Shown: positions 34,601-42,905 of the stretch, piece after piece
Layout of the letters: every line of letters begins with the position of its first letter
How positions within the stretch are numbered: position 1 is the first letter of the stretch
Source of the DNA: Mycolicibacterium boenickei
GTDB taxonomy: Bacteria > Actinomycetota > Actinomycetes > Mycobacteriales > Mycobacteriaceae
Length of the DNA stretch: 64,000 nucleotides
Assembly: GCF_010731295.1 (NCBI RefSeq)
Contig: NZ_AP022579.1
Span: 4,030,001 to 4,094,000, forward strand
Direction of reading: 5' to 3'
Notes under the pieces: generated by a model
Databases searched by the model: none
Told to the model about the DNA's origin: nothing
Seen by the model: the letters and a program-made list of their open reading frames with translations, nothing else
Translations under genes and position numbers: made by a program

Positions 34601-35791
34601 TCAGTAACGCACAGGCGCCTGATAGTTGGCCATCCAGTGCAGGATCGGCGCGGCCGACCGTGCGGCGGTCACGGAGTAGACCTCTTCCTGCTGCAGCGCG
34701 TACACCTGGGCATCGCCGAAGCCGCGGTCGATGCGGTCGCGGACGAAGGCCAGCTCGACGACCGCGGCGGCGAACGCCGCGACCGCCTTGCCCGCTGGCC
34801 GTCCGCCGGCGAGCGTGGCCTGCTTGATCGCCGCATGGCGGGTCTTCAACGCCCCGAGCCAGGTGGCCTCGTTGGGGGTGATCAGGCCAGCGGCGACCAT
34901 GCCAGGCAGTTTGGCGGCCACCACGCGCTGCTCGCGGCGGCGACTGGTGACCGCGACCACGATCATGATGACGAAGATCGGCACCATCCAGACCACGTAC
35001 ACGATGAAGTAGGTCCCGGCTCCCACCAGCGACGAACCGTTCCACAGTCCGTGCATGAACACCGCGCCGAGATATCCGGCCAGGATGTACAGAATCTTGG
35101 CGCCGGCGCTGCGCCGTTGCAGCGCGAAGTACACCCCGATGGCGGTCATCGTGGTGAACAGCGAGTGGGCGAACGGGGCCATGATGAGGCGCATCGCGGC
35201 GGTGACGAGCGACCCGGCCAGTGAGTCGGCGCTGGAGATGTACATGATGTCTTCCAGCCAGGCGAAACCGATGCCGACCAGGCCTGCGTACACCAGGCAG
35301 TCGGTCAGTGAGTTGAGCTCGTTGCGGCGCCGCCCGGTCATCATGATCTGCAGGAACAGGCCCTTGGCGGCCTCCTCGATGAACGGTGCCCGGATCGCCA
35401 CCGAGGCGAAGCTGTGGGCCGATTCAGCCGAGTCGACACCGGGCGCCAGCAGCGCATCGGTGAACAGGCTCAGGATCAGGGACAGCACGACCGCCACCGC
35501 GGCACCCCAGCCGAAGGCGAGCAGCAGCAGCCGGGGCGGTTCGGGTTCCCACCGGTCCAGCCACAGGTACGCGAACACGGCCCCGGTCATCACGATGCTG
35601 GACAGGGTGAAACCGATGATCGCGCCGGCCGGGTTGAGCGCGGTGAACAGCAGTACCAGTGCCCCGATGACGACGCCGCAGGCGATGATCGCGGCCAGCG
35701 GGGCGCCGACCTTGCGAACCGGCCTCGGCAATGGAGCGGTGACCGGAAACCACTGCCGATGGGTCGGTCCGGGGGTCGGGTAGTACGCCAC
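34601..35791 (-). CDS. PrsW-family intramembrane metalloprotease
   Basis: This 396-residue multi-span membrane protein carries the three PrsW signatures: EEAAKG (E-E-x-x-K), FAWLED and HGLWNGS (H-x-x-x-N). In Bacillus, PrsW cleaves an anti-sigma factor; the mycobacterial target is unknown. The N-terminus is short and proline-rich, and the C-terminal ~120 residues are soluble and basic. GTG 35791 is chosen over the longer frame to 35830 because minus-strand TACGCT (35803-35798) ends 6 bases upstream with no Shine-Dalgarno. It is followed by a LysE gene. Confidence 0.87.
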   Translation of the reverse strand: MAYYPTPGPTHRQWFPVTAPLPRPVRKVGAPLAAIIACGVVIGALVLLFTALNPAGAIIGFTLSSIVMTGAVFAYLWLDRWEPEPPRLLLLAFGWGAAVAVVLSLILSLFTDALLAPGVDSAESAHSFASVAIRAPFIEEAAKGLFLQIMMTGRRRNELNSLTDCLVYAGLVGIGFAWLEDIMYISSADSLAGSLVTAAMRLIMAPFAHSLFTTMTAIGVYFALQRRSAGAKILYILAGYLGAVFMHGLWNGSSLVGAGTYFIVYVVWMVPIFVIMIVVAVTSRRREQRVVAAKLPGMVAAGLITPNEATWLGALKTRHAAIKQATLAGGRPAGKAVAAFAAAVVELAFVRDRIDRGFGDAQVYALQQEEVYSVTAARSAAPILHWMANYQAPVRY

Positions 35792-35882
35792 CTGCAGAGC
35801 GTAGCCGCGGGCGCACTCGATTCCGGGCACAAAATCGGGCGACCGCCCGGCAAGCCCCGGCCACCCCCGCTGCGGGGGCGGT

Positions 35883-35912
35883 TTGTCCTGCGTGTGCCTG
35901 GTCGAGTACCCT
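35883..35912 (+). promoter_or_regulatory. Likely rpsA promoter
   Basis: TTGTCC (35883-35888), an 18-base spacer and TACCCT (35907-35912) give a good SigA-type promoter. The predicted 5' UTR is about 100 bases, with GGAG at 36004-36007, 11 bases before ATG 36019. A C/G-rich hairpin (CCCCGC/GCGGGG, about 35866-35880) lies just upstream and may end transcription from the left. Confidence 0.6.
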
Positions 35913-36018
35913 CGTTACGTATCTGTGTACGCAGCTCGACGCGTCATGGATCGGCACTACCGCAATAACAGCAATACAACTGTCCCTACGAGTAAACCTG
36001 TCCGGAGCAACCCACCAC

Positions 36019-37458
36019 ATGCCAAGTCCCTCCGTCACGTCCCCGCAAGTTGCCGTCAACGACATCGGCTCCGCGGAGGATTTCCTCGCCGCCATCGACA
36101 AGACCATCAAATACTTCAACGATGGCGACATCGTCGAAGGGACCATCGTCAAGGTGGACCGCGATGAGGTCCTGCTCGACATCGGCTACAAGACCGAAGG
36201 TGTCATTCCTTCGCGCGAACTTTCCATCAAGCACGACGTCGACCCCAACGAGGTCGTTTCCGTGGGCGATGAAGTCGAGGCCCTCGTTCTCACCAAGGAG
36301 GACAAAGAAGGCCGCCTGATCCTGTCCAAGAAGCGCGCACAGTACGAGCGGGCTTGGGGCACCATCGAAGAGCTCAAGGAGAAGGACGAGGCCGTCAAGG
36401 GCACCGTCATCGAGGTCGTCAAGGGCGGCCTGATCCTCGACATCGGCCTGCGCGGCTTCCTGCCCGCCTCCCTGGTCGAGATGCGTCGCGTCCGCGATCT
36501 GCAGCCGTACATCGGCAAGGAGATCGAGGCCAAGATCATCGAGCTGGACAAGAACCGCAACAACGTGGTGCTGAGCCGCCGCGCCTGGCTGGAGCAGACC
36601 CAGTCCGAGGTGCGCAGCGAGTTCCTCAACCAGCTGCAGAAGGGCGCCATCCGCAAGGGTGTCGTCTCCTCGATCGTCAACTTCGGCGCCTTCGTCGATC
36701 TCGGCGGCGTCGACGGTCTGGTGCACGTCTCCGAGCTGTCCTGGAAGCACATCGATCACCCGTCCGAGGTGGTTCAGGTGGGCGACGAGGTCACCGTCGA
36801 GGTGCTCGACGTCGACATGGATCGCGAGCGGGTTTCGCTGTCGCTCAAGGCGACTCAGGAAGATCCGTGGCGTCACTTCGCCCGCACCCACGCGATCGGC
36901 CAGATCGTGCCGGGCAAGGTCACCAAGCTGGTGCCGTTCGGTGCGTTCGTCCGCGTCGAGGAGGGCATCGAGGGTCTGGTGCACATCTCGGAGCTGTCCG
37001 AGCGCCACGTCGAGGTCCCGGACCAGGTGGTCCAGGTCGGCGACGACGCGATGGTCAAGGTCATCGACATCGACCTGGAGCGTCGCCGGATCTCGCTGAG
37101 CCTCAAGCAGGCCAACGAGGACTACACCGAAGAGTTCGACCCGTCGAAGTACGGCATGGCCGACAGCTACGACGAGCAGGGCAACTACATCTTCCCCGAG
37201 GGCTTCGACGCCGAGACCAACGAATGGCTCGAAGGCTTCGACAAGCAGCGGGAGGAGTGGGAGGCCCGCTACGCCGAGGCCGAGCGCCGGCACAAGATGC
37301 ACACCACCCAGATGGAGAAGTTCGCCGCGGCCGAGGCCGAGGAAGCTGCCCGTCCGGTGTCCAACGGGTCCTCGCGGTCGGAGGAGTCCACCGGTGGCAC
37401 GCTGGCCAGCGATGCACAGCTCGCCGCTCTGCGCGAGAAGCTCGCAGGCAACGCCTAA
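36019..37458 (+). CDS. rpsA: 30S ribosomal protein S1
   Basis: S1 binds mRNA leaders on the 30S subunit. The 479-residue actinobacterial form has four S1 repeats: about 33-103 (GDIVEGTIVKVDRDEVLLDIGY), 121-186 (GTVIEVVKGGLILDIGLRGF), 207-277 (KGVVSSIVNFGAFVDLGGVDGL) and 294-364 (GKVTKLVPFGAFVRVEEGIEGL), then a charged variable tail of about 110 residues ending SDAQLAALREKLAGNA. The N-terminal extension is short. It is followed by a strong hairpin and coaE, as in M. tuberculosis (Rv1630-Rv1631). Confidence 0.97.
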   Translation: MPSPSVTSPQVAVNDIGSAEDFLAAIDKTIKYFNDGDIVEGTIVKVDRDEVLLDIGYKTEGVIPSRELSIKHDVDPNEVVSVGDEVEALVLTKEDKEGRLILSKKRAQYERAWGTIEELKEKDEAVKGTVIEVVKGGLILDIGLRGFLPASLVEMRRVRDLQPYIGKEIEAKIIELDKNRNNVVLSRRAWLEQTQSEVRSEFLNQLQKGAIRKGVVSSIVNFGAFVDLGGVDGLVHVSELSWKHIDHPSEVVQVGDEVTVEVLDVDMDRERVSLSLKATQEDPWRHFARTHAIGQIVPGKVTKLVPFGAFVRVEEGIEGLVHISELSERHVEVPDQVVQVGDDAMVKVIDIDLERRRISLSLKQANEDYTEEFDPSKYGMADSYDEQGNYIFPEGFDAETNEWLEGFDKQREEWEARYAEAERRHKMHTTQMEKFAAAEAEEAARPVSNGSSRSEESTGGTLASDAQLAALREKLAGNA

Positions 37459-37470
37459 GTAGTACTGCAA

Positions 37471-37503
37471 CGAACGCCCCGGCCCTTTGGGTCGGGGCGT
37501 TCG
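37471..37503 (+). terminator. Hairpin terminator after rpsA
   Basis: A 15-base stem (37471-37485 with 37489-37503, one G.U pair) with a TTT loop starts 12 bases after the rpsA stop. It lacks a U-tract, as many mycobacterial terminators do. It would separate rpsA from coaE 31 bases further on. Confidence 0.75.
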
Positions 37504-37533
37504 TCGTTCGGGGGGCCTGTCAGACTGTGGGGC

Positions 37534-38697
37534 GTGCTTCGCATCGGGTTAACCGGCGGTATCGGCGCCGGGAAGTCAACAGTGTCGGCCACATTCAGCG
37601 ATCTCGGCGGCATCGTCGTCGACGGCGACGTCATCGCGCGTGAGGTGGTCGAACCCGGAACCGAGGGTCTGGCCAAGCTGGTCGAGGCGTTCGGTGAGGG
37701 GATCCTGCTCCCCGAGGGGGCGTTGAACCGTCCCGCACTCGCCGCCGTCGCGTTCAGCGACGACGAGAAGCGCGCCACCCTGAACGGCATCGTGCATCCG
37801 CTGGTGGCGCACCGCCGATCGGAACTCATTGCGGCGGCGCACGAAGACGCGGTGATCGTCGAGGACATCCCGCTGCTGGTGGAATCTCAGATGGCGCCGA
37901 TGTTCCCGTTGGTCATCGTGGTCAACGCCGACCCGGAGATCCGCGTCAAGCGGCTCATCGAGTACCGCGGATTCACCGAGGAAGATGCTCGCGCCCGGAT
38001 CGCCGCGCAGGCCACCGAGGAGCAGCGCCGCGCGGTCGCCGATGTGTGGCTGGACAATTCGGGCAGCCCCGGCGCCGTAGTGGAAGCGGCCCGTGCCCTC
38101 TGGCACGAGCGGATCCTGCCGTTCGCGCACAACCTGCAGATCCGGCAGCCGGCCCGGCGCGAGCCCGTCGTGGTGCCTTATGACCCGACGTGGCCGGATC
38201 AGGCCCGACGGATCCTGGCCCGGCTGAACACCGCATGTGGACATCGTGCGGTACGCATCGACCACATCGGATCGACCGCCGTGCCCGGGATGGACGCCAA
38301 GGATGTCATCGACGTACAGGTGACCGTGGCGTCCCTGGCGGTCGCCGACGAACTCGCCGACGCGCTGTTGACGGCCGGTTATCCGGTGGTGCCGGGGATT
38401 ACCGCCGACACTCCGCATGATGACGATCCGGCGTTGTGGCACAAGCGTTTCCATGCCTCGGCGGACCCGGGCCGGCCGACCAACGTGCACATCCGGGTGG
38501 ACGGCCGGCCCAATCAGCGGTTCGCGCTGATGTTCGTCGACTGGCTGCGGGCCAACCCGGGCGTACAGGCCGACTATCTGGCCGCCAAGCGGGCCGCGAT
38601 GGCCACACCGGACTACGCCGTGGCCAAGGAGCCGTGGTTCCTGGATGCCTACCGGCGCGCCCAGAAGTGGGCAGAGGCGACGGATTGGCAGCCCTAG
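37534..38697 (+). CDS. coaE: Dephospho-CoA kinase fused to a UPF0157/GrpB domain
   Basis: CoaE phosphorylates dephospho-CoA, the last step of coenzyme A synthesis. Residues 1-~200 are the kinase: Walker A GLTGGIGAGKST (6-17), DGDVIAREVVEPGT and the lid-region segment FTEEDARARIAAQATEEQR. Residues ~215-387 are a GrpB/UPF0157 nucleotidyltransferase-like domain (VVPYDPTWPDQARRI, HIGSTAVPGMDAKDVIDVQV). The fusion is usual in mycobacteria; the second domain has been proposed to regulate or chaperone the kinase. The start is GTG 37534; no clear Shine-Dalgarno is visible. Confidence 0.95.
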   Translation: MLRIGLTGGIGAGKSTVSATFSDLGGIVVDGDVIAREVVEPGTEGLAKLVEAFGEGILLPEGALNRPALAAVAFSDDEKRATLNGIVHPLVAHRRSELIAAAHEDAVIVEDIPLLVESQMAPMFPLVIVVNADPEIRVKRLIEYRGFTEEDARARIAAQATEEQRRAVADVWLDNSGSPGAVVEAARALWHERILPFAHNLQIRQPARREPVVVPYDPTWPDQARRILARLNTACGHRAVRIDHIGSTAVPGMDAKDVIDVQVTVASLAVADELADALLTAGYPVVPGITADTPHDDDPALWHKRFHASADPGRPTNVHIRVDGRPNQRFALMFVDWLRANPGVQADYLAAKRAAMATPDYAVAKEPWFLDAYRRAQKWAEATDWQP

Positions 38698-38801
38698 GGC
38701 GCTGAGCCGCACCGGTTTTCGCACCTGGCCGACCAGCGGGCACGTGTCTGGGCTGCTCGCACGCCGTGCGGTAGCGTTCGAAGCGTCCGAAGGGGGGACG
38801 C

Positions 38802-39536
38802 ATGTCACCAGCCAAAACGGCGTTGGTCCCGGTTCGTCAGATCGCGGCCCACGAGCTGGTCGTAGACCAGATGCGGCGGGCGTTGGAACTCGGTCAGTTC
38901 CGGCCCGGCGATCGGCTGCCCACCGAACGCGAACTCTCGGACATGCTCGACGTCTCGCGCACGACCGTGCGCGCGGCCGTGGCCGTCCTCGAGAAGGAGG
39001 GCCTGATCACCGTGCGGCGTGGCCGGGGCGGTGGGTTCACGGTCCAGGCGCCGCAGTACGACCCGGCCGAGATGCGCCGCGAGCTGCGCCGCAACAAGCG
39101 TGAGGTCCGCGATGCGTTCGACTACCGCATCATCGTCGAGACGGGAGCCACCCGGCTGGCCGCCGAGCGCCGCCGCGCCACCGATGTCACCGAGCTACGC
39201 AAGCTGCTCAAAGGCATGGAGTCCGCGCTGCGGGTCGGGATGGATGAGCCGTCGGCCCGGCACACCACGGACTTCCAGACGCTGGACTCGGCGTTTCACC
39301 TCGGCATCGCCCAGGCTTCGCAGAATGACCGGCTGCTGGAGGCGGTGGCCGACGCCCGCCGGCGGATGTGGCTACCGGTCGGTGCCATCTTCGGACGTCT
39401 GGAGCCCAACGCCAACGACTACCACGAGGCGATCCTCGAAGCGATCGAGAACCGTGATCCCGAGTTGGCCGCCGCGCAGATGGCGGCCCACATCGATGAC
39501 ACCCGGCACACGGTCGAGTCCTGGCTGAAGCGCTGA
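38802..39536 (+). CDS. FadR-type GntR regulator
   Basis: This 244-residue regulator has a winged helix-turn-helix at about 13-82 (LPTERELSDMLDVSRTTVRAAVAVLEKEGLI, residues split over two helices) and a helical FCD domain (FDYRIIVETGATRLAAERR, DSAFHLGIAQASQNDRLLEAV, MAAHIDDTRHTVESWL), with histidines expected for metal binding. AGGGGGG at 38791-38797 is a strong Shine-Dalgarno sequence, and TAGCGT (38772-38777) is a plausible -10. No neighbouring catabolic gene reveals its target. The effector is probably a small organic acid. Confidence 0.9.
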   Translation: MSPAKTALVPVRQIAAHELVVDQMRRALELGQFRPGDRLPTERELSDMLDVSRTTVRAAVAVLEKEGLITVRRGRGGGFTVQAPQYDPAEMRRELRRNKREVRDAFDYRIIVETGATRLAAERRRATDVTELRKLLKGMESALRVGMDEPSARHTTDFQTLDSAFHLGIAQASQNDRLLEAVADARRRMWLPVGAIFGRLEPNANDYHEAILEAIENRDPELAAAQMAAHIDDTRHTVESWLKR

Positions 39537-39539
39537 CGC

Positions 39540-40115
39540 TCAGGCGGCAGGCGGCGCGGGTTCCTCCGGTGCCGGGGCCGCCGGATCGACGGGCGCAGGC
39601 AGCGCGGTATCCGATCCGGGCGGAACGGCGTCGGGGATGGTGCCCGGCACCGAGTTGTTCAGCGGTGCGCCGCAGGGCAGGCTGCCGTAGTTCGGATCGT
39701 CCTTGGGACGGGTGAGCCGCGGGCCGACGAACGTGTCGGCCTGGGCGACGACCTGGTCGTCCACCAGGATCTCGCAGTGCAGGTTCGCCGAGTACGGCCA
39801 GTCGATCCGGACCGCCATGCCGGCGGTCTGCGGATTGGAGACCACGCCGGTGGCTTCGAAGATGCGGCCCGGCAGCATCGACGGGTCGGCGGTGTTGATG
39901 TTCTGGTCGTCGATCTTGTAGGCGATGGTCGCGTTACGCGACACGCCGTCGATCCGTGCGCGGTAGGTGACGTTGTGGAGCTGCTGGTCGGGCAGCGGCT
40001 CGACCTGGGGCGGTGCCTCGGGGTCGGCGTGTGCCGCAGCGGGGATCAACAGTGCGCCGGTGAGCAGTCCTGCCAGCGCGGGGAGGACTCCCCAGGCGTA
40101 CTTAGCTGAACTCAT
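39540..40115 (-). CDS. Secreted protein of unknown function with proline-rich tail
   Basis: This 191-residue exported protein starts MSSAKYAWGVLPALAGLLTG with a clear signal peptide and a signal peptidase I site at AAHA-DPEA. The core of about 110 residues (NVTYRARIDGVSRNATIAYKI and onward) looks like a beta-sandwich related to mycobacterial secreted MmpS-like or immunogenic proteins; I cannot assign a family. The last ~30 residues are Pro/Ala/Glu-rich. ATG 40115 is chosen because the signal peptide begins there, and minus-strand TAAGGT (40129-40124) ends 8 bases upstream. It ends 3 bases from the GntR gene stop (convergent). Confidence 0.75.
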   Translation of the reverse strand: MSSAKYAWGVLPALAGLLTGALLIPAAAHADPEAPPQVEPLPDQQLHNVTYRARIDGVSRNATIAYKIDDQNINTADPSMLPGRIFEATGVVSNPQTAGMAVRIDWPYSANLHCEILVDDQVVAQADTFVGPRLTRPKDDPNYGSLPCGAPLNNSVPGTIPDAVPPGSDTALPAPVDPAAPAPEEPAPPAA

Positions 40116-40126
40116 GAATCCCGACC

Positions 40127-40600
40127 TTACGCGTCTCTCCACGTGAGGGCCATTCCGTTGCCGGACAACCACCGATCAAGCTGATAGCCGCAGCTCGCCA
40201 GGCCCTCGATCGCGCCGGCCGCGGTTTGCACCGCCTGCTCGCCGACCTCCGGGCTGAGCAGACCGTGCCGCACGGCGGTGAGCAACTCGTCGACGTCACA
40301 CAGCTCGACGCCGCGCCCGGTGCGGATCACCAGGTCCAGGTAGTGGTCCTCGGAATGCCAGGCGCTCGGACCCGCGGTGTAGCTGCCGATGTCGAGGTAG
40401 AAGTCCTGGTCACGCTCGTGGCCGGGGTTGAAATGGAACACGCTGGCCCGCAGCCCGAGGGACGGCAGCAACCAGGACTCCAGGTAGTGGAACTGGGCCC
40501 GGCCGGGCGTCGGCCGGGCCATGTAGAGGCCCCAGGGCTCGACGGTGTAGACGTCGACGGCCCGCACGATGCCTTTAGGGTCGGTGTTCGTGCGGGCCAC
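40127..40600 (-). CDS. DUF402 family protein (Rv1632c-like)
   Basis: This protein of 157 residues from GTG 40600 has the DUF402 core: [46 protein letters not shown] and VELCDVDEL. Some DUF402 proteins are nucleoside phosphatases, and acidic residues of the metal site (DxD-like, YLDLVI) are present. The true start may be upstream: in frame before GTG 40600 lie residues [11 protein letters not shown] that look conserved, and minus-strand TAGGCT (40645-40640) ends 6 bases before an ATC codon at 40633. The neighbourhood between coaE and uvrB matches M. tuberculosis Rv1632c. Confidence 0.82.
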   Translation of the reverse strand: MARTNTDPKGIVRAVDVYTVEPWGLYMARPTPGRAQFHYLESWLLPSLGLRASVFHFNPGHERDQDFYLDIGSYTAGPSAWHSEDHYLDLVIRTGRGVELCDVDELLTAVRHGLLSPEVGEQAVQTAAGAIEGLASCGYQLDRWLSGNGMALTWRDA

Positions 40601-40670
40601 CAGGTCGAATGTCTCGTGCTTGGGCGGGTGGATGGGCCAAGCCTACGCGTGCAGCGAACGCGGGCGGAAG

Positions 40671-40693
40671 TTGTCGGTGCGCAGTTCTAGGCT
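40671..40693 (+). promoter_or_regulatory. PafBC-type DNA-damage promoter of uvrB
   Basis: TTGTCGGTG (40671-40679), an 8-base spacer and TAGGCT (40688-40693) match the RecA-independent damage motif TTGTCRGTG-N8-TANNNT exactly. The -10 ends 7 bases before ATG 40701, so the mRNA should be leaderless. No LexA box was seen near uvrB. Confidence 0.85.
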
Positions 40694-40700
40694 GGTGAGC

Positions 40701-42860
40701 ATGGCCTTCGCGACCGAACATCCTGTGCTCGCGCATTCGGAGTACCGGGCTGTCGACGATATCGTCCGCACCGGCGCCCGGTTCGAGGTGGTCAGTGAGT
40801 ACGACCCGGCCGGTGACCAGCCGGCCGCCATCGACGAGCTGGAGCGCCGGATCAAGGCCGGCGAGCGCGACGTGGTCCTGCTCGGCGCCACCGGTACCGG
40901 CAAGTCGGCCACCACCGCGTGGCTGATCGAGCGGCTGCAGCGGCCCACCCTGGTGATGGCGCCGAACAAGACGCTGGCCGCCCAGCTGGCCAACGAGTTG
41001 CGGGAGATGTTGCCGCACAACGCCGTTGAGTACTTCGTCTCGTACTACGACTACTACCAGCCCGAGGCGTACATCGCCCAGACCGATACGTACATCGAGA
41101 AGGACAGCTCGATCAACGACGATGTCGAGCGGTTGCGGCACTCGGCGACCTCGAGCCTGCTGTCCCGGCGCGACGTGGTCGTGGTGGCCTCCGTGTCGTG
41201 CATCTACGGCCTCGGCACCCCGCAGTCCTACCTCGACCGCTCGGTGGAGCTGGAGGTCGGCCAGGAGGTGCCACGCGACGGGCTGCTGCGGCTGTTGGTG
41301 GACGTGCAGTACAACCGCAACGACATGGCGTTCACCCGCGGCACGTTCCGGGTGCGCGGGGACACCGTCGAGATCATCCCGTCCTACGAGGAGCTCGCGG
41401 TCCGCATCGAGTTCTTCGGCGACGAGATCGAGGCGCTGTATTACCTGCACCCGCTGACCGGCGACATCGTCCGTCAGGTCGACTCGCTGCGCATCTTCCC
41501 GGCCACCCACTATGTGGCGGGGCCGGAGCGGATGGCGCACGCGATCTCGACCATCGAGGCCGAGCTCGAGGCGCGCCTCGCCGAGCTCGAGGGGCAGGGC
41601 AAACTGCTGGAGGCCCAGCGGCTGCGGATGCGCACCAACTACGACGTCGAGATGATGAAGCAGGTCGGGTTCTGCTCGGGCATCGAGAATTACTCGCGCC
41701 ACATCGACGGCCGGCCGGCCGGTTCGGCGCCTGCGACGCTGCTGGATTACTTCCCCGAGGATTTCCTGCTGGTCATCGACGAATCGCACGTCACGGTGCC
41801 CCAGATCGGCGGCATGTACGAGGGCGACATGTCCCGCAAGCGCAACCTGGTGGATTTCGGCTTCCGGCTGCCGTCGGCCGTCGACAACCGGCCGCTGACC
41901 TGGGAGGAATTCGCCGACCGGATCGGGCAGACGGTGTACCTGTCGGCAACCCCGGGCGCCTACGAGATCAGCCAGGCCGGTGGCGATTTCGTCGAACAGG
42001 TCATCCGCCCGACGGGTCTGGTCGACCCGAAGGTTGTGGTGAAGCCGACGAAGGGCCAGATCGACGATCTGATCGGTGAGATCCGTACCCGGACCGAGCG
42101 CGACGAGCGCGTGCTGGTGACGACGCTGACCAAGAAGATGGCCGAGGACCTCACCGACTACCTGCTCGAACTCGGCATCAAGGTGCGGTACCTGCATTCG
42201 GAGGTCGACACGCTGCGACGGGTCGAACTGCTGCGGCAGCTGCGCCTCGGCGAATACGACGTGCTGGTCGGTATCAACCTGCTGCGTGAGGGCCTGGACC
42301 TCCCCGAGGTATCGCTGGTCGCGATCCTCGACGCCGACAAGGAGGGCTTCCTGCGCTCGACGCGCAGCCTGATCCAGACCATCGGCCGCGCGGCCCGCAA
42401 CGTCTCCGGCGAAGTGCACATGTACGCCGACAAGATCACCGACTCGATGCGTGAGGCCATCGACGAGACCGAACGTCGCCGGGCCAAGCAGATCGCCTAC
42501 AACGAGGCCAACGGCATCGACCCGCAGCCGCTGCGCAAGAAGATCGCCGACATTCTCGACCAGGTGTACCGCGAGGCCGACGACACCGAATCGGTTGAGG
42601 TCGGCGGGTCGGGGCGCAACGCCTCGCGCGGCAGGCGCGCTCAGGGGGAGCCCGGGCGGGCGGTCAGCGCCGGCATCGTCGAGGGTCGCGACACCTCGAA
42701 CATGCCGCGTGCCGAATTGGCGGATCTCATCAAGGATCTGACCGAGCAGATGATGGCCGCGGCGCGCGATCTGCAGTTCGAGCTGGCGGCGCGCATCCGC
42801 GACGAGATCCAGGATCTGAAGAAGGAGTTGCGGGGGATGGACGCGGCCGGCCTGAAGTAA
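40701..42860 (+). CDS. uvrB: Excinuclease ABC subunit B
   Basis: UvrB receives damaged DNA from UvrA, verifies the lesion and recruits UvrC. The 719-residue protein has Walker A GATGTGKS (about 63-70), the beta-hairpin region [21 protein letters not shown] in two parts (about 116-136), helicase motifs [14 protein letters not shown] and [31 protein letters not shown] and a C-terminal UVR domain ([16 protein letters not shown]). ATG 40701 fits the leaderless spacing from TAGGCT better than GTG 40695. The divergent DUF402 gene and the following MFS gene match Rv1632c-Rv1634. Confidence 0.98.
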   Translation: MAFATEHPVLAHSEYRAVDDIVRTGARFEVVSEYDPAGDQPAAIDELERRIKAGERDVVLLGATGTGKSATTAWLIERLQRPTLVMAPNKTLAAQLANELREMLPHNAVEYFVSYYDYYQPEAYIAQTDTYIEKDSSINDDVERLRHSATSSLLSRRDVVVVASVSCIYGLGTPQSYLDRSVELEVGQEVPRDGLLRLLVDVQYNRNDMAFTRGTFRVRGDTVEIIPSYEELAVRIEFFGDEIEALYYLHPLTGDIVRQVDSLRIFPATHYVAGPERMAHAISTIEAELEARLAELEGQGKLLEAQRLRMRTNYDVEMMKQVGFCSGIENYSRHIDGRPAGSAPATLLDYFPEDFLLVIDESHVTVPQIGGMYEGDMSRKRNLVDFGFRLPSAVDNRPLTWEEFADRIGQTVYLSATPGAYEISQAGGDFVEQVIRPTGLVDPKVVVKPTKGQIDDLIGEIRTRTERDERVLVTTLTKKMAEDLTDYLLELGIKVRYLHSEVDTLRRVELLRQLRLGEYDVLVGINLLREGLDLPEVSLVAILDADKEGFLRSTRSLIQTIGRAARNVSGEVHMYADKITDSMREAIDETERRRAKQIAYNEANGIDPQPLRKKIADILDQVYREADDTESVEVGGSGRNASRGRRAQGEPGRAVSAGIVEGRDTSNMPRAELADLIKDLTEQMMAAARDLQFELAARIRDEIQDLKKELRGMDAAGLK

Positions 42861-42867
42861 GCCGGTG

Positions 42868-42898
42868 TTGACCTCAACAGCGGTTCAGCTTCTAGCGT
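42868..42898 (+). promoter_or_regulatory. Promoter of the MFS gene with 19-base spacer (MerR-like)
   Basis: TTGACC (42868-42873), a 19-base spacer and TAGCGT (42893-42898) are present, and the -10 ends 7 bases before GTG 42906. The spacer holds an imperfect dyad (42871-42890, 7 of 10 positions symmetric). Long spacers with a dyad are typical of promoters activated by MerR-family regulators; no merR gene is in the window. Confidence 0.5.
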
Positions 42899-42905
42899 CG
42901 TCGAC

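Noticed and set aside
35986..37470. A 494-residue minus-strand open frame opposite rpsA
   Set aside because: rpsA is certain on the plus strand. The frame is a mirror of its codon pattern with no recognisable domain.
40601..40700. LexA/SOS box for uvrB
   Set aside because: No TCGAAC-N4-GTTCGA-like sequence is present; the PafBC-type motif explains damage control instead.
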